Shown here: piece after piece, positions 25,775 through 34,379 of the stretch | Numbering within the stretch: the first letter of the stretch is position 1 | Layout: each line of letters begins with the position of its first letter | NCBI RefSeq assembly: GCF_018917865.1 | Contig: NZ_JAHLPM010000009.1 | Coordinates: 1 to 64,000, forward strand | Direction of reading: 5' to 3' | Length of the DNA: 64,000 nt | DNA from: Tissierella simiarum | GTDB taxonomy: Bacteria; Bacillota; Clostridia; Tissierellales; Tissierellaceae | Notes under the pieces: model-generated | Database searches by the model: none | The model's input: the letters and a program-made list of their open reading frames with translations, nothing else | What the model was told of the DNA's origin: nothing | Position numbers and translations under genes: made by a program

Positions 25775-27037
25775 TTATACTTCATTTCTAAGTATATCAT
25801 CATAGGTTTCTCTTTTCACTATTATTCTATCTACTCCATCTTTTATCATAACTACTGCTGGCTTAGGTATTTTATTATAGTTGCTAGCCATAGAATAATT
25901 ATATGCACCTGTCGATAATACAGCTAATATATCTCCCGATTGTATTTTAGGCACTTTTAAATCCCAAATTAAAATATCTCCAGTTTCACAACATTTTCCG
26001 GCTATAGTTACTAATTCCGTTGGTTTTTCATCTACTTTATTTGCTATAATTGCCTCATACTTTGCATTATATAAACTTGGTCTTGGATTATCAGGCATAC
26101 CACCATCAATCCCAACGTAAGTTCTTATATTAGGTATTTCTTTTACTGAATTTATATTATAAAGAGTTATCCCAGCTTCTCCTACTATCCATCTTCCTGG
26201 TTCAATAATGATTTTAGGCATATTTAATTTGAATTTACTACATGTAGAAATAATTTTTTCCATTATAGGTTCTGTAAAAAAAGCTATAGGTTTTCTATTT
26301 TCACTGTCAGCATACTTAATTCCAAATCCACCACCAACGTTAAGTTCCTTAGTTTCAAAATCAAACTTTTCTTTTGCTTCTCTCATAACATTTATACCAA
26401 TTTCTATGGCTTCTAAATGGGTATTATTTTTATGAAGCTGAGAGCCTACATGAAAATGGAAACCTAAAAGATTGATGTTAGATGAATTTATAGCCTTTTC
26501 TATAGCCTCATATATCCTATCTTCTCCTAAAGGAACTCCAAACTTTGAATCTACTTGTCCAGTTTGTATATACTTATGAGTATCAATGCTTACTCCTGGT
26601 GTAATTCTATAAAGAATATTAATAACTTTGTCGTATTTTTTAGCCAATTCATTTAATTGATGCAGTTCATCTAAATTATCTACAACAATCCTTCCAACTT
26701 CATTGATTATGGCCATTTCTAATTCTTCATAAGTTTTACTGTTGCCATGAAAAATTATTTTATCCATAGGAAAATCAGCTTTAATAGCTGTATATAATTC
26801 TCCACCAGAAACTACATCTATTCCTATTCCTTCTCTATTAACTATCCTTGCCATTTCTTTTGTTAAAAATGCTTTGCTAGCATATACTGCCCATACATTA
26901 TCATATTTTTCTATAAAATCTTCTTTGATTTCAGCAATCCTATCTACAATGTAATCTTCAGATACAACATATAACGGTGTATCATATTTTTTTACTAATT
27001 CTACTGTATCACATTGTGCAAATATATAGTTCGACAT
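25775..27037 (-). CDS. lysA: Diaminopimelate decarboxylase
   Basis: 420 residues of the fold III PLP decarboxylase family. PLP lysine in WAVYASKAFLT, then HFHVGSQLH, GGGFGIKYAD, IIEPGRWIVG and the substrate/cofactor motif GKCCETGD near the C terminus. It decarboxylates meso-DAP to L-lysine. First gene of lysA-dapF; the leader upstream is about 105 nt if transcription starts at the sigma-54-type promoter at 27154-27169. No lysine riboswitch (L-box) was recognised in this leader. Confidence 0.95.
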   Translation of the reverse strand: MSNYIFAQCDTVELVKKYDTPLYVVSEDYIVDRIAEIKEDFIEKYDNVWAVYASKAFLTKEMARIVNREGIGIDVVSGGELYTAIKADFPMDKIIFHGNSKTYEELEMAIINEVGRIVVDNLDELHQLNELAKKYDKVINILYRITPGVSIDTHKYIQTGQVDSKFGVPLGEDRIYEAIEKAINSSNINLLGFHFHVGSQLHKNNTHLEAIEIGINVMREAKEKFDFETKELNVGGGFGIKYADSENRKPIAFFTEPIMEKIISTCSKFKLNMPKIIIEPGRWIVGEAGITLYNINSVKEIPNIRTYVGIDGGMPDNPRPSLYNAKYEAIIANKVDEKPTELVTIAGKCCETGDILIWDLKVPKIQSGDILAVLSTGAYNYSMASNYNKIPKPAVVMIKDGVDRIIVKRETYDDILRNEV

Positions 27038-27153
27038 AGTGATCTCACCCTTTCACATAAAATAAAACTTTATCTAAATTTATTATTATCTTATCTAAAA
27101 ACTTAAAATTCTTAGTATTTAAGATAAATTAATATGTTAATAATAAATATACA

Positions 27154-27169
27154 AGCAACAATCATGCCA
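27154..27169 (-). promoter_or_regulatory. Sigma-54-type (-24/-12) promoter upstream of lysA
   Basis: On the minus strand TGGCATGATTGTTGCT matches the consensus TGGCAYGNNNNTTGCW, with GG and GC separated by exactly 10 bp. It points at lysA, whose start is about 117 bp downstream. The AT-rich region further upstream (27200-27320) holds direct repeats that could be activator sites. Confidence 0.65.
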
Positions 27170-27199
27170 TAAATTTTTTATGTGATTTACATAATTTGA

Positions 27200-27230
27200 A
27201 AAAAAAAAGAAAATAGTTTTTCCTATTTTC
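27200..27230 (-). terminator. Terminator-like hairpin upstream of the lysA promoter
   Basis: Arms gaaaatag (27209-27216) and ctattttc (27223-27230) form a weak AT-rich stem. On the minus strand about ten T follow it. It could insulate lysA from transcription entering from the SASP side, or be fortuitous in this A/T-rich stretch. Confidence 0.4.
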
Positions 27231-27315
27231 CGTACTAATCATATTTAATTATCTATAACAATTGAAAATATCTTATTTCGTAATTTCGAACTTTTTTCCG
27301 TTTTTCCGTAATAAT
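27226..27315. repeat. Direct repeats in the lysA-SASP intergenic region
   Basis: TTTTCCGTACTAAT (27226-27239) and TTTTCCGTAATAAT (27302-27315) are 13/14 identical and 76 bp apart, with a third partial copy TTTTCCG at 27294-27300. They lie 60-150 bp upstream of the sigma-54-type promoter, where enhancer-type activator sites are usually found. The rest of the 27038-27484 gap is AT-rich without other recognisable elements apart from those listed. Confidence 0.45.
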
Positions 27316-27426
27316 AGTATTTATTTAATTCAATTTTCTTGTAAAGAATTTTGATATTAATGGATATTTTAGTAGTAATGGGCAATGGTACATAATTTTA
27401 CATGGTTTATAATCTGTACTTCTACA

Positions 27427-27433
27427 CATAATA
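27427..27433 (+). promoter_or_regulatory. Possible forespore sigma -10 element for SASP gene
   Basis: CATAATA matches the CATnnTA -10 pattern of forespore (sigma-F/G) promoters and lies 37 bp before the ribosome binding site. The corresponding -35 region does not match well, so this is tentative. Confidence 0.3.
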
Positions 27434-27484
27434 CTACTACACAACCTTATAAATACAAATTTAACTTTGAAAGGAGATAAAAAA

Positions 27485-27715
27485 ATGACTACAAATAACA
27501 ATAATAGTGGAAGTAACAGAATATTAGTACCTGCAGCACGACAAGCACTTAATCAAATGAAATTAGAAACTGCTTCCGAATTAGGTATGGCAAATTATGA
27601 TTCAATGGATAAAGGAAATCTACCATCAAGACAAAATGGATATGTTGGTGGAAACATGACTAAAAAATTAGTTCAAATGGCTCAACAAAGCATGGGAGGA
27701 ACTACTACTAGATAA
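27485..27715 (+). CDS. Alpha/beta-type small acid-soluble spore protein
   Basis: 76 residues from the ATG at 27485, with GAAAGGAG upstream; an earlier ATG-type start in the frame precedes this site and is rejected. The family is clear from ALNQMKLETASELG (including the GPR protease recognition site around TASELG) and QNGYVGGNMTKKLVQMA. It coats and protects DNA in the dormant forespore and is degraded at germination. Single gene, ended by a strong hairpin shared with the ferritin gene. Confidence 0.96.
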   Translation: MTTNNNNSGSNRILVPAARQALNQMKLETASELGMANYDSMDKGNLPSRQNGYVGGNMTKKLVQMAQQSMGGTTTR

Positions 27716-27728
27716 GGTAGTCCCAAAT

Positions 27729-27760
27729 AAAAAAGATAGGTCAAATGACCTATCTTTTTT
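27729..27760. terminator. Bidirectional terminator between SASP and ferritin genes
   Basis: A perfect 15-bp inverted repeat (27729-27743 with 27746-27760, core gataggtca) has an A run at one end and a T run at the other, serving both convergent genes. Confidence 0.9.
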
Positions 27761-28265
27761 ATTCTTGTACTGGTGGTAAAGTCCTTGTGCTTAGTTCCTT
27801 ATCAAGCATATAAATACCTGCATAATTTTCACCAATTCTCTTTAATGAAGTTATTATAGTCTTCATGCTACTTTCTTCTTCTAATTGTTCAGCAATAAAC
27901 CATTGTAAAAAGTTAATTGTTGCATAACAATTTTCTTCTTTAGCTATAGACATTAAATTATTGATTTTACTTGTCACTAATTTTTCATGATGTAGAGCTT
28001 GCTCAAATACATCTATTAATGATTTATAATCATTATTTGGTTCCTCAATAGCTTGCATTTTAACTCTTCCATCCATTTCATTAATAAAATGGAAAAACTT
28101 CATAGCATGTTGATACTCTTCTTGCCCTTGAACTATAAAAAAGTTCTCAAAACCTTCTAAATCTTCACTAGCACAATATGCAGCCATTGCCATATAATAA
28201 TGACCTGATAATAACTCAAAATTAAATTGATTATTTAACTCTTGTAACAATTTTTCTGATGCCAT
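27759..28265 (-). CDS. Ferritin
   Basis: 168 residues from the ATG at 28265, preceded by TAGGAGGG at 7 nt; an upstream frame extension to 28310 has no binding site. It is a four-helix bundle with ferroxidase ligands in FNFELLSGHYYMAMAAY, EEYQHAMKFFHFI and FIAEQLEEESSM, typical of bacterial non-heme ferritin (FtnA type). It stores iron as ferric mineral in the cytosol and fits with feoAB and the Fur-type boxes in this window. Confidence 0.93.
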   Translation of the reverse strand: MASEKLLQELNNQFNFELLSGHYYMAMAAYCASEDLEGFENFFIVQGQEEYQHAMKFFHFINEMDGRVKMQAIEEPNNDYKSLIDVFEQALHHEKLVTSKINNLMSIAKEENCYATINFLQWFIAEQLEEESSMKTIITSLKRIGENYAGIYMLDKELSTRTLPPVQE

Positions 28266-28383
28266 ATTTTCCCTCCTAAATATAATATTATTTATATTTA
28301 TATCCGACATAATATACAGTCAAACTACTAATCACTCTTTTTTAAATATACCCATTATAAATATTTCTAATCATAACCGACAT

Positions 28384-28533
28384 TTATTTGAATTTAACTG
28401 ATAATTCCTTTACACAGCATCCCTTAGCTCTCATATAAAATTTCCAATATATAAAATGAATTTTAGATTTAAATTTAATTTCTTCTCTATAAAAAATATT
28501 TCCTCGTTGTATCTCAAACTTCTTTTTAACCAT
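28384..28533 (-). CDS. 49-residue basic hypothetical protein
   Basis: Short ORF with ATG at 28533 and AGGAG 9 nt upstream, 22 bp after the L,D-transpeptidase gene on the same strand, stop at 28384-28386. The product is lysine-rich (MVKKKFEIQRGNIFYREEIK) with a Cys-Cys pair near the end (RAKGCCVKEL). It is not recognised. It could be a small protein co-transcribed with the transpeptidase, or a chance frame; the good binding site and spacing favour the former slightly. Confidence 0.45.
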   Translation of the reverse strand: MVKKKFEIQRGNIFYREEIKFKSKIHFIYWKFYMRAKGCCVKELSVKFK

Positions 28534-28555
28534 ATATAACATCTCCTACTAATTA

Positions 28556-29281
28556 TTAATCCATTAGTATTATACCAAGTTTTTCGTAAATTTCATATCC
28601 TATTGTATCAGATAAAATCATATTATTATCCTTTAAATATTTTAATAAAGAATATTTCATACCTTCTCCATAAATTCCATCAATAGACCCATTATAATAC
28701 CCTTTTTGAAGAAGTCTTTTTTGAACCTCCGCTACATCAGCACCTCTGTCACCAGGCCTCAAATTCCTGAAACCATTACCAAAAGGTCCGTATGATCCAT
28801 TTATTATTACTACGGTAGTATCATGTTTAACCATACTGTATACTTCTTCTACATCTTTGTTTCTCATTCTTATACAGCCTGCTGAAGCATTATATCCAAT
28901 GGAACCTGGTTTATTGGTACCATGAATTCCATATTTACCCCAAGGTACATTTAGACCCATCCATCTAGATCCAAATCCTTCTCCCCAATGACCTTTTTCT
29001 ACGATTTTAAAACTACCTAAAGGAGTAGGTGTGTCTGGTTTTCCAGTAGCAACAGGATAAGTCTTTATTATTTTTTCATTTTCTTTATCAACTACATGAA
29101 GTTGCTTTTTATCAACTTCAATTAATATGGCCACATTAGTGCCTTTATTTTTAGAATAAGTATCTTTATTTTCATAATCAATTCCTCTCTTAGTAGAAAA
29201 AATATGTATATAATTTCCTGTAATAATCAAAACAAGCACAAGAAAAAATAATAAAAAAATTACATTAGCCCGTCTATCCAT
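28556..29281 (-). CDS. L,D-transpeptidase with peptidoglycan-binding domain
   Basis: 241 residues. One N-terminal membrane anchor (about 7-28) is followed by the YkuD domain (KKQLHVVDKENEKII, KYGIHGTNKPGSIG and the catalytic SAGCIRMRNKDVEEVY). A C-terminal peptidoglycan-binding type 1 domain follows (RPGDRGADVAEVQKRL, YYNGSIDGIYGE). It makes 3-3 cross-links or modifies cell wall or spore cortex outside the membrane. GAAGGAGGG precedes the ATG. Confidence 0.92.
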   Translation of the reverse strand: MDRRANVIFLLFFLVLVLIITGNYIHIFSTKRGIDYENKDTYSKNKGTNVAILIEVDKKQLHVVDKENEKIIKTYPVATGKPDTPTPLGSFKIVEKGHWGEGFGSRWMGLNVPWGKYGIHGTNKPGSIGYNASAGCIRMRNKDVEEVYSMVKHDTTVVIINGSYGPFGNGFRNLRPGDRGADVAEVQKRLLQKGYYNGSIDGIYGEGMKYSLLKYLKDNNMILSDTIGYEIYEKLGIILMD

Positions 29282-29402
29282 TCGATTCCCTCCTTCTTCT
29301 AATATTTATATGCAGGTTAAAAATAAATAAAACTTATACAAATATTAAAAATTAATAAGATTTGATGATATAATATTATTAAAAGTTAAAGGGGGTATTA
29401 GT

Positions 29403-29909
29403 ATGATACAAGAAATTGGCTACAATGAAAAATTGAAGGAAATGCTAGATCAAATCAATAAAGGTGCATTTTTAACAGTAACCGATGGAGAAAGAACTAA
29501 TACTATGACTATTGGCTGGGGTAATGTGGGAGTTGTTTGGAGTCGACCTATGTTCATGGTAGCTGTAAGATATTCTAGATATACTTATGGAGTTTTAGAA
29601 AAGGCTAAAGATTTTACTGTTAGTATTCCTATAAAAAAGGATTTAAAGAAAGCATTAGCTTACTGTGGCTCTTATTCTGGAAGAGATGTTGACAAATTTA
29701 AAGAATGTAACTTAACTCCTAAAAAAGGAAGAAAAGTAGTTTCTCCTATAGTTTCTGATTGTGAGCTTCATTATGAGTGTAAAATAGTATACAAACAGGC
29801 TATGGAACCTGCTACTTTAGATGAAGATATAAAAAATAGATACTACGTAAATAACGACTATCATGTATTGTATTTTGGTGAAATAGTAGATTGTTATTTG
29901 ACAGAATAG
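29403..29909 (+). CDS. Flavin reductase-like FMN-binding protein
   Basis: 168 residues of the split-barrel flavin reductase family: GAFLTVTDGERTNTMTIGW, then RPMFMVAVRYSRYT and DFTVSIP. Members bind FMN and reduce flavins or act as small flavoproteins in anaerobes. Single gene with AAAGGGGG before the ATG and a strong terminator after it. No partner oxidase is nearby, so the acceptor is unknown. Confidence 0.85.
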   Translation: MIQEIGYNEKLKEMLDQINKGAFLTVTDGERTNTMTIGWGNVGVVWSRPMFMVAVRYSRYTYGVLEKAKDFTVSIPIKKDLKKALAYCGSYSGRDVDKFKECNLTPKKGRKVVSPIVSDCELHYECKIVYKQAMEPATLDEDIKNRYYVNNDYHVLYFGEIVDCYLTE

Positions 29910-29930
29910 AGTTTAAAATCTTTTAAACAA

Positions 29931-29964
29931 AAGAAAGAATATAGCCTCGGCTATATTCTTTCTT
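29931..29964 (+). terminator. Terminator of the flavin reductase gene
   Basis: A perfect 16-bp stem (29931-29946 with 29949-29964, core gaatatagcc) with a tiny loop, ending in tctttctt. Confidence 0.85.
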
Positions 29965-30130
29965 CATTAACTTATTTTTTATAACCACCCAATCCCCATT
30001 GTAAGTAGAAGTTACATTCATCATATTCTACTATATCATGTTTTATTTATAATGTAAATATATTTACTTAATTAATTATGCTAGCATGTATTCAAATTAT
30101 CAAAGATATATTGTAAATAAGTATTCAAAT

Positions 30131-30177
30131 AAAAAGAGATAAGAATATAACCTAAGGTTATATTCTTATCTCTTTTT
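30131..30177 (-). terminator. Terminator of the DUF4230 gene
   Basis: A 23-bp perfect inverted repeat (30131-30153 with 30155-30177, core ataacct) directly follows the stop codon at 30181. Flanking A and T runs make it bidirectional. Confidence 0.88.
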
Positions 30178-30180
30178 ATT

Positions 30181-30759
30181 CTATCTAAATTTTATCTCAA
30201 TATTTTCAAAACCCATTCCTTCAAGTAAAGAATCCAATATTTCCCGGGCATTTTTTTCCGCATCATTCAAAAGCCCTTTTTCTATTACTTCTTTCTCCAT
30301 ATTTTTCTTTTCTTCTATCAATACTTCATATAAATCTTTAAAACTTAGTTTATTAAAAACCGAATCCCGTTCATCATAAATATAGACGTCTTCTTCAACT
30401 ATTACATTATCAAATACAGTAGGCTTGTCCAGAATTAGCTCGACTGTTTTTTTATCTTTTACATTTATTTCAACAGTATTTAGATCTACTCCAGCTTTTA
30501 TATAACCGCTATATTTTATTAAAAAACTTTTATTAGAAAAAGGCACATTAAATCCATTTAACTGTTTGTTATCCTTATAGGCCACTACATTAGTATAATT
30601 ATATTTTACTGTAGACATTTCTAGTAGTTTTAATACCTTTTCTTCGACGGTATTAGAAAGTAAACTTACATTTTTTTTAATAGAGAGCTTTGAGTATAAA
30701 AATACTCCTGATATTACAGTTACTAAAACTAGTATTAAATATCTTTTCCATTTTTTCAT
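30181..30759 (-). CDS. DUF4230 membrane-anchored protein
   Basis: 192 residues: a single N-terminal membrane anchor (about 6-24, LILVLVTVISGVFLY) and an extracytoplasmic domain with YNYTNVVAYKDN, SFLIKYSGYIKAGVDLN and VIVEEDVYIYDERDSVFN, the DUF4230 pattern. The C-terminal third is charged and likely helical. The function of the family is unknown. A GAGGTG site precedes the ATG; its own terminator follows. Confidence 0.8.
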   Translation of the reverse strand: MKKWKRYLILVLVTVISGVFLYSKLSIKKNVSLLSNTVEEKVLKLLEMSTVKYNYTNVVAYKDNKQLNGFNVPFSNKSFLIKYSGYIKAGVDLNTVEINVKDKKTVELILDKPTVFDNVIVEEDVYIYDERDSVFNKLSFKDLYEVLIEEKKNMEKEVIEKGLLNDAEKNAREILDSLLEGMGFENIEIKFR

Positions 30760-30838
30760 GCTATATCACCTCTACATTAAAAACTACTAAAAATACTATC
30801 ATACTTATTTTTTTATGTAAATAATTAATTCTTTAAAA

Positions 30839-31123
30839 CTATAAGTCCGGATTGTATGGTTGATATATACCATAAATGGCAATTTTCTCACTACTTAAAA
30901 TGTTAACTATACTAGGGATTTGCTGTACATTAATATCTAACTCAACACCATTATATTTTAAAATTGCATTTTTAGCTGTATCTATGCCCAATTTGTTTAA
31001 CAAATCTATAAGTCTATTTTCTACAGATGGTAAATTCATCCCACCTATTAAGAAAAAAACTTTGACTTTATCGCCAGAATAGTCTTGAGGGTTTAATCTA
31101 TTTATTAACAAAATTTTGTTCAT
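30839..31123 (-). CDS. Hypothetical protein, 94 residues
   Basis: A small soluble protein with no signal peptide or membrane segment and the stretch VKVFFLIGGMNLPSVENRL, then two predicted alpha/beta halves. AAGGGAG lies 9 nt before the ATG, and the frame is about 80 bp upstream of the DUF4230 gene on the same strand. I do not recognise the family. Base usage looks like its neighbours, so it is probably a real gene of unknown function. Confidence 0.6.
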   Translation of the reverse strand: MNKILLINRLNPQDYSGDKVKVFFLIGGMNLPSVENRLIDLLNKLGIDTAKNAILKYNGVELDINVQQIPSIVNILSSEKIAIYGIYQPYNPDL

Positions 31124-31307
31124 CCTAAAAACTCCCTTTGTATTTTTTGTATAATAGATTCTATAACTACTACAAAATATCTAAATTTGTTAAGTCATAT
31201 GCCGCCCCCCTCAAAAATATTATACCATATACTTACTTACCCACTTTTTTTAAAAACTCACATTTATTTTATAAATAATTTTTCTACTATTATCTTTATC
31301 TATAAGA

Positions 31308-31345
31308 AAAGGTAGAGTAATTACCTTTCCTATTACTCTACCTTT
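31308..31345 (-). terminator. Terminator of the symporter gene
   Basis: A perfect 14-bp stem (31308-31321 with 31332-31345, core ggtagagtaat) with a 10-nt loop spans the end of the symporter gene. Confidence 0.8.
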
Positions 31346-32589
31346 GATTTTTGATATATTTTTTTCTTCATCCAGCCCTTTCCTTCAATTATTCTCGTTA
31401 CCATCATAGATGCTACTGTATCTCCTGTAACGTTGATCATAGTTGCTGGAGGATCTACCAGGTAACCTATAGTTGCAATAATAGGAAAGGCTTCTGCTGG
31501 AAATCCGTATAAATTAACTATAAGCATTTCTCCTATTAATCCTCCACCAGGAACACCTGACATCACAACACCACTAAGTACAGAAATAATTATAGCACTG
31601 ACATAAGTCCCTATTCCTTTGAAAGGCATATTAAATATTCCGAACATAAAAGATATCTTTAAAATAGCACTTAAACACGAGCCATCCATATGAGCTGTAG
31701 CCCCTATTGGCAATACAATGTCTCTTACATCTTTGGGTACTCCCATCTTTTCTGTTGCATCTAAATTAACAGGTAAAGTGGCAATACTACTTTGAGTCGC
31801 TAAAGATGTTATAGCTACTGGAAATACATTCTTAAAATAAGTCTTTACACCCTCTATTCCTCCTGCAAAATAAGAATATGAGAAAAATGCTATAAAGAAA
31901 TATATAAAACAAATTGGATAATAAACTACCATAGCTCTTGCATAAGACCCTAGAAGTTCAGGCCCAAAATCCCCTATTAAAGCTGCAAAATAAGCCCCTA
32001 ATCCAATTGGTGCATAGTACATTATTATTGAAACCATTTTTAGAAATACTTCCGATAAAAGATTAAGTCCTTCAGAAATTTTCTGCCCCTTCTCACCTAT
32101 TAAACTAACGCATAATCCAAAAAATATAGAAAATATTATAAGAGGAAGCATGTTTTTTCTTGAAATTAACAATGGAAAATCCGTTACTGTTAGAGCTGCT
32201 ACTATTTGATCTCCAGTACTTAAAGGTTTTACCTCTTCAGCTTGAGGTAAATCTATACGTACTCCTTGTGCCGGAGGAAATATGTTTACAACGACAATCA
32301 TAATAATAGAAGCTATAAGCCCTGTTACTATAAATACCAATAGCATATTTCCTATAATCTTTCCTAGTCTTTTCATATCCACCATACTAGAAACTGCACT
32401 AGCAATGGTAACAAACACTAAGGGAACTACTATAGTAAACATAAGGTTTAAAAAAATATCACCAAAGGGTTTTAAAACAACTGCTTTTTCTTTCAGAATC
32501 AAACCTATAACACTTCCCAAAATTATTGAAGACAATAGTATTATAGGAAACCTATAATAATTCCATAAATTTGTTTTCTTTTTATCCAT
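31333..32589 (-). CDS. Dicarboxylate/amino acid:cation symporter
   Basis: 418 residues of the DAACS (GltP/GltT) family. Hallmarks are the serine-rich TSLATQSSIATLP, GATAHMDGSCL (the NMDGT-like motif), PGGGLIGEM and the C-terminal YLVDPPATMINVTGDTVASMMV. It imports glutamate, aspartate, dicarboxylates or neutral amino acids with Na+ or H+ at the cytoplasmic membrane. The motif GATAHMDG replaces the usual GATINMDG, which slightly shifts the expectation away from acidic amino acids. It is divergent from a Crp/Fnr regulator gene, a plausible but unproven regulator. Confidence 0.92.
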   Translation of the reverse strand: MDKKKTNLWNYYRFPIILLSSIILGSVIGLILKEKAVVLKPFGDIFLNLMFTIVVPLVFVTIASAVSSMVDMKRLGKIIGNMLLVFIVTGLIASIIMIVVVNIFPPAQGVRIDLPQAEEVKPLSTGDQIVAALTVTDFPLLISRKNMLPLIIFSIFFGLCVSLIGEKGQKISEGLNLLSEVFLKMVSIIMYYAPIGLGAYFAALIGDFGPELLGSYARAMVVYYPICFIYFFIAFFSYSYFAGGIEGVKTYFKNVFPVAITSLATQSSIATLPVNLDATEKMGVPKDVRDIVLPIGATAHMDGSCLSAILKISFMFGIFNMPFKGIGTYVSAIIISVLSGVVMSGVPGGGLIGEMLIVNLYGFPAEAFPIIATIGYLVDPPATMINVTGDTVASMMVTRIIEGKGWMKKKIYQKSKVE

Positions 32590-32804
32590 CTTTCAACCTC
32601 CTTAATTATACTCCCATTTTATATCCTAATCGCATAATTATTAGAAAATAAAATTCTTTTATTTTATTCTAGCAAATAATTATACAATTACAATATACTT
32701 TATATTATATTGTTCGAATTTATATAAAAAACTTCTAATTTAATAAATAAATTGTGTTAATATTAGATTATAGACATAGACAATTTTATGGTAAGGAGGC
32801 TCTT

Positions 32805-33485
32805 ATGGAAAAATATTTAACTAGTTTATCTAAATGTGTGCTATTTAAAGGATTAAATAAAGAAGAAATAAAACTTTTACTAAGCTCAGTATCTTATGAT
32901 ATAAGCTTTTATAATAAAGGAGATGTGGTAGCTATAGAAGAAGATGAATGTAATGATTTAGGAATTATACTAAAAGGAAGTGTTGAAATTCATAAATCCT
33001 TTCCTTCTGGAAAGATAGTAACTATAAATAACTTTGATGAGGGAAATATATTTGGGGAAGCATTGGTATTCTCCGGCAGACACATATACCCCGCTACTAT
33101 TATTTCTTCTAACAATACAGAAATAATGTATATTCATAAAAAGAATATTATTAATATGATGAGATTAAATGATGACGTCTTAAATAATTTTGTTTCTGTT
33201 CTTTCTAATAGAATTTTAATGCTTAATGAAAGAATTACTAATCTATCTTATGATACAGTAAGAAAAAAAATAGCCAATTTACTATTAAATGAGTATAAAA
33301 AACAGAAAAGTCTTTTTCTAACATTTCCTTATAGTAGAAAAAAGATGGCTGAGCTTTTAAATATTCCTAGACCTTCTCTTTCAAGGGAACTTGTTAATAT
33401 GAAAGATGAAGGTATTATAGACTTTGATAAAAATTTAATTAAAATAGTTGATATAGATTATATTGAAAACTGTCTATTAGAATAA
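32805..33485 (+). CDS. Crp/Fnr-family transcriptional regulator
   Basis: 226 residues from the ATG at 32805 (AAGGAGG upstream); the longer frame from 32754 lacks a binding site. N-terminal cyclic-nucleotide-binding fold (LGIILKGSVEIHKSFPSGK, FDEGNIFGEALVFSG), then a C-terminal helix-turn-helix (YSRKKMAELLNIPRPSLSREL). There is no cysteine cluster of Fnr type, so it probably senses a small molecule. It is divergent from the symporter gene and convergent with DUF421. Confidence 0.9.
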   Translation: MEKYLTSLSKCVLFKGLNKEEIKLLLSSVSYDISFYNKGDVVAIEEDECNDLGIILKGSVEIHKSFPSGKIVTINNFDEGNIFGEALVFSGRHIYPATIISSNNTEIMYIHKKNIINMMRLNDDVLNNFVSVLSNRILMLNERITNLSYDTVRKKIANLLLNEYKKQKSLFLTFPYSRKKMAELLNIPRPSLSRELVNMKDEGIIDFDKNLIKIVDIDYIENCLLE

Positions 33486-33486
33486 A

Positions 33487-34173
33487 TTAGTTAATTTTTT
33501 TCTCAATATATAAAGTGCCATCTTCTTGAATTTCAGCAAATAATACATCCTTAAAAGAGTAGATTCCTCGTTGAGCTAATTGCTGTATTACCCAATCTTT
33601 ACTTAGGTTTAATTCTTGCAGGTTTTTTTCTATTAAATATCCATCAGTAATAATTTCCATAGGTATATATTTGGGCTTATGATTTTGTATATTTAAGTCT
33701 TTTCTCATTAAATTTTGGTCGTCAGGATTCTTTAGGATGCTTATTTCTCCATTTGGCTCTAATATAGCATATTCCACTTCTTTAATAGAAAATACATTTT
33801 TACTTCTTAGTAATACCATTAAATCATCAATGTTTAACTTTAAAGAAGAAAGAGCCTTCTCAGATATTTTTCCCTTTTTAATTACTATGGTAGGTTCCCC
33901 GTCTATTATTACTCTACCTTTAGACCACTTCAAGCTTATAAAACTTATTAAAAATGTTAGTCCTATCCACCAAGCTAAATTTATCAGTTCATAAAGAAAT
34001 GGTTCTCCTACTTTATCAGATATATTAGCTGCTATAGAGCCGATAGTTGTTCCTGTTATATAATTAAAATATGTAAGCTGGCTTAACTGTTTTTTCCCTA
34101 GCAGTCTTGTCAATAAGAGTAAAACCGTAAAAATTAATGTGGTTCTAATTATTGTCTGTAGGATTTTGACCAA
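33487..34173 (-). CDS. DUF421 (YetF/YcaP-type) membrane protein
   Basis: 228 residues: three N-terminal membrane helices with the signature TRLLGKKQLSQLTYFNYITGTTIGSIAA, then a soluble domain (GRVIIDGEPTIVIKKGKI, SSLKLNIDDLMVLLRSK). YetF-type relatives include spore membrane proteins linked to germination. TTG start with GAGGGGAAAG upstream. It ends one base from the Crp/Fnr stop codon, convergent, with no separate terminator visible. Confidence 0.85.
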   Translation of the reverse strand: MVKILQTIIRTTLIFTVLLLLTRLLGKKQLSQLTYFNYITGTTIGSIAANISDKVGEPFLYELINLAWWIGLTFLISFISLKWSKGRVIIDGEPTIVIKKGKISEKALSSLKLNIDDLMVLLRSKNVFSIKEVEYAILEPNGEISILKNPDDQNLMRKDLNIQNHKPKYIPMEIITDGYLIEKNLQELNLSKDWVIQQLAQRGIYSFKDVLFAEIQEDGTLYIEKKIN

Positions 34174-34379
34174 AATTACTTTCCCCTCTCATTGCTATGA
34201 TTCTTTTTAGTTTCCCTAATTTAAAACATAGTATTCATATTTTGAATTAAATTATTCTATTCTATAGAATTTATCTATGAAAACGTTTTTCTTATAAGTA
34301 TTTTCTATTTTATTCCTATTTACAAATTTTATATAATTATATATGAGATTGATAAAAAAATTACAAGGGGGTTATACAA

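Noticed and set aside
27038-27153. Lysine riboswitch in the lysA leader
   Set aside because: The leader of about 105 nt is too short and lacks the L-box conserved segments.
29972-30046. Minus-strand protein-like tail (VEYDECNFYLQWGLGGYKK) after the flavin reductase gene
   Set aside because: It looks like a C-terminal fragment, but has an upstream stop in frame and no start codon; too short to call a gene or relic.
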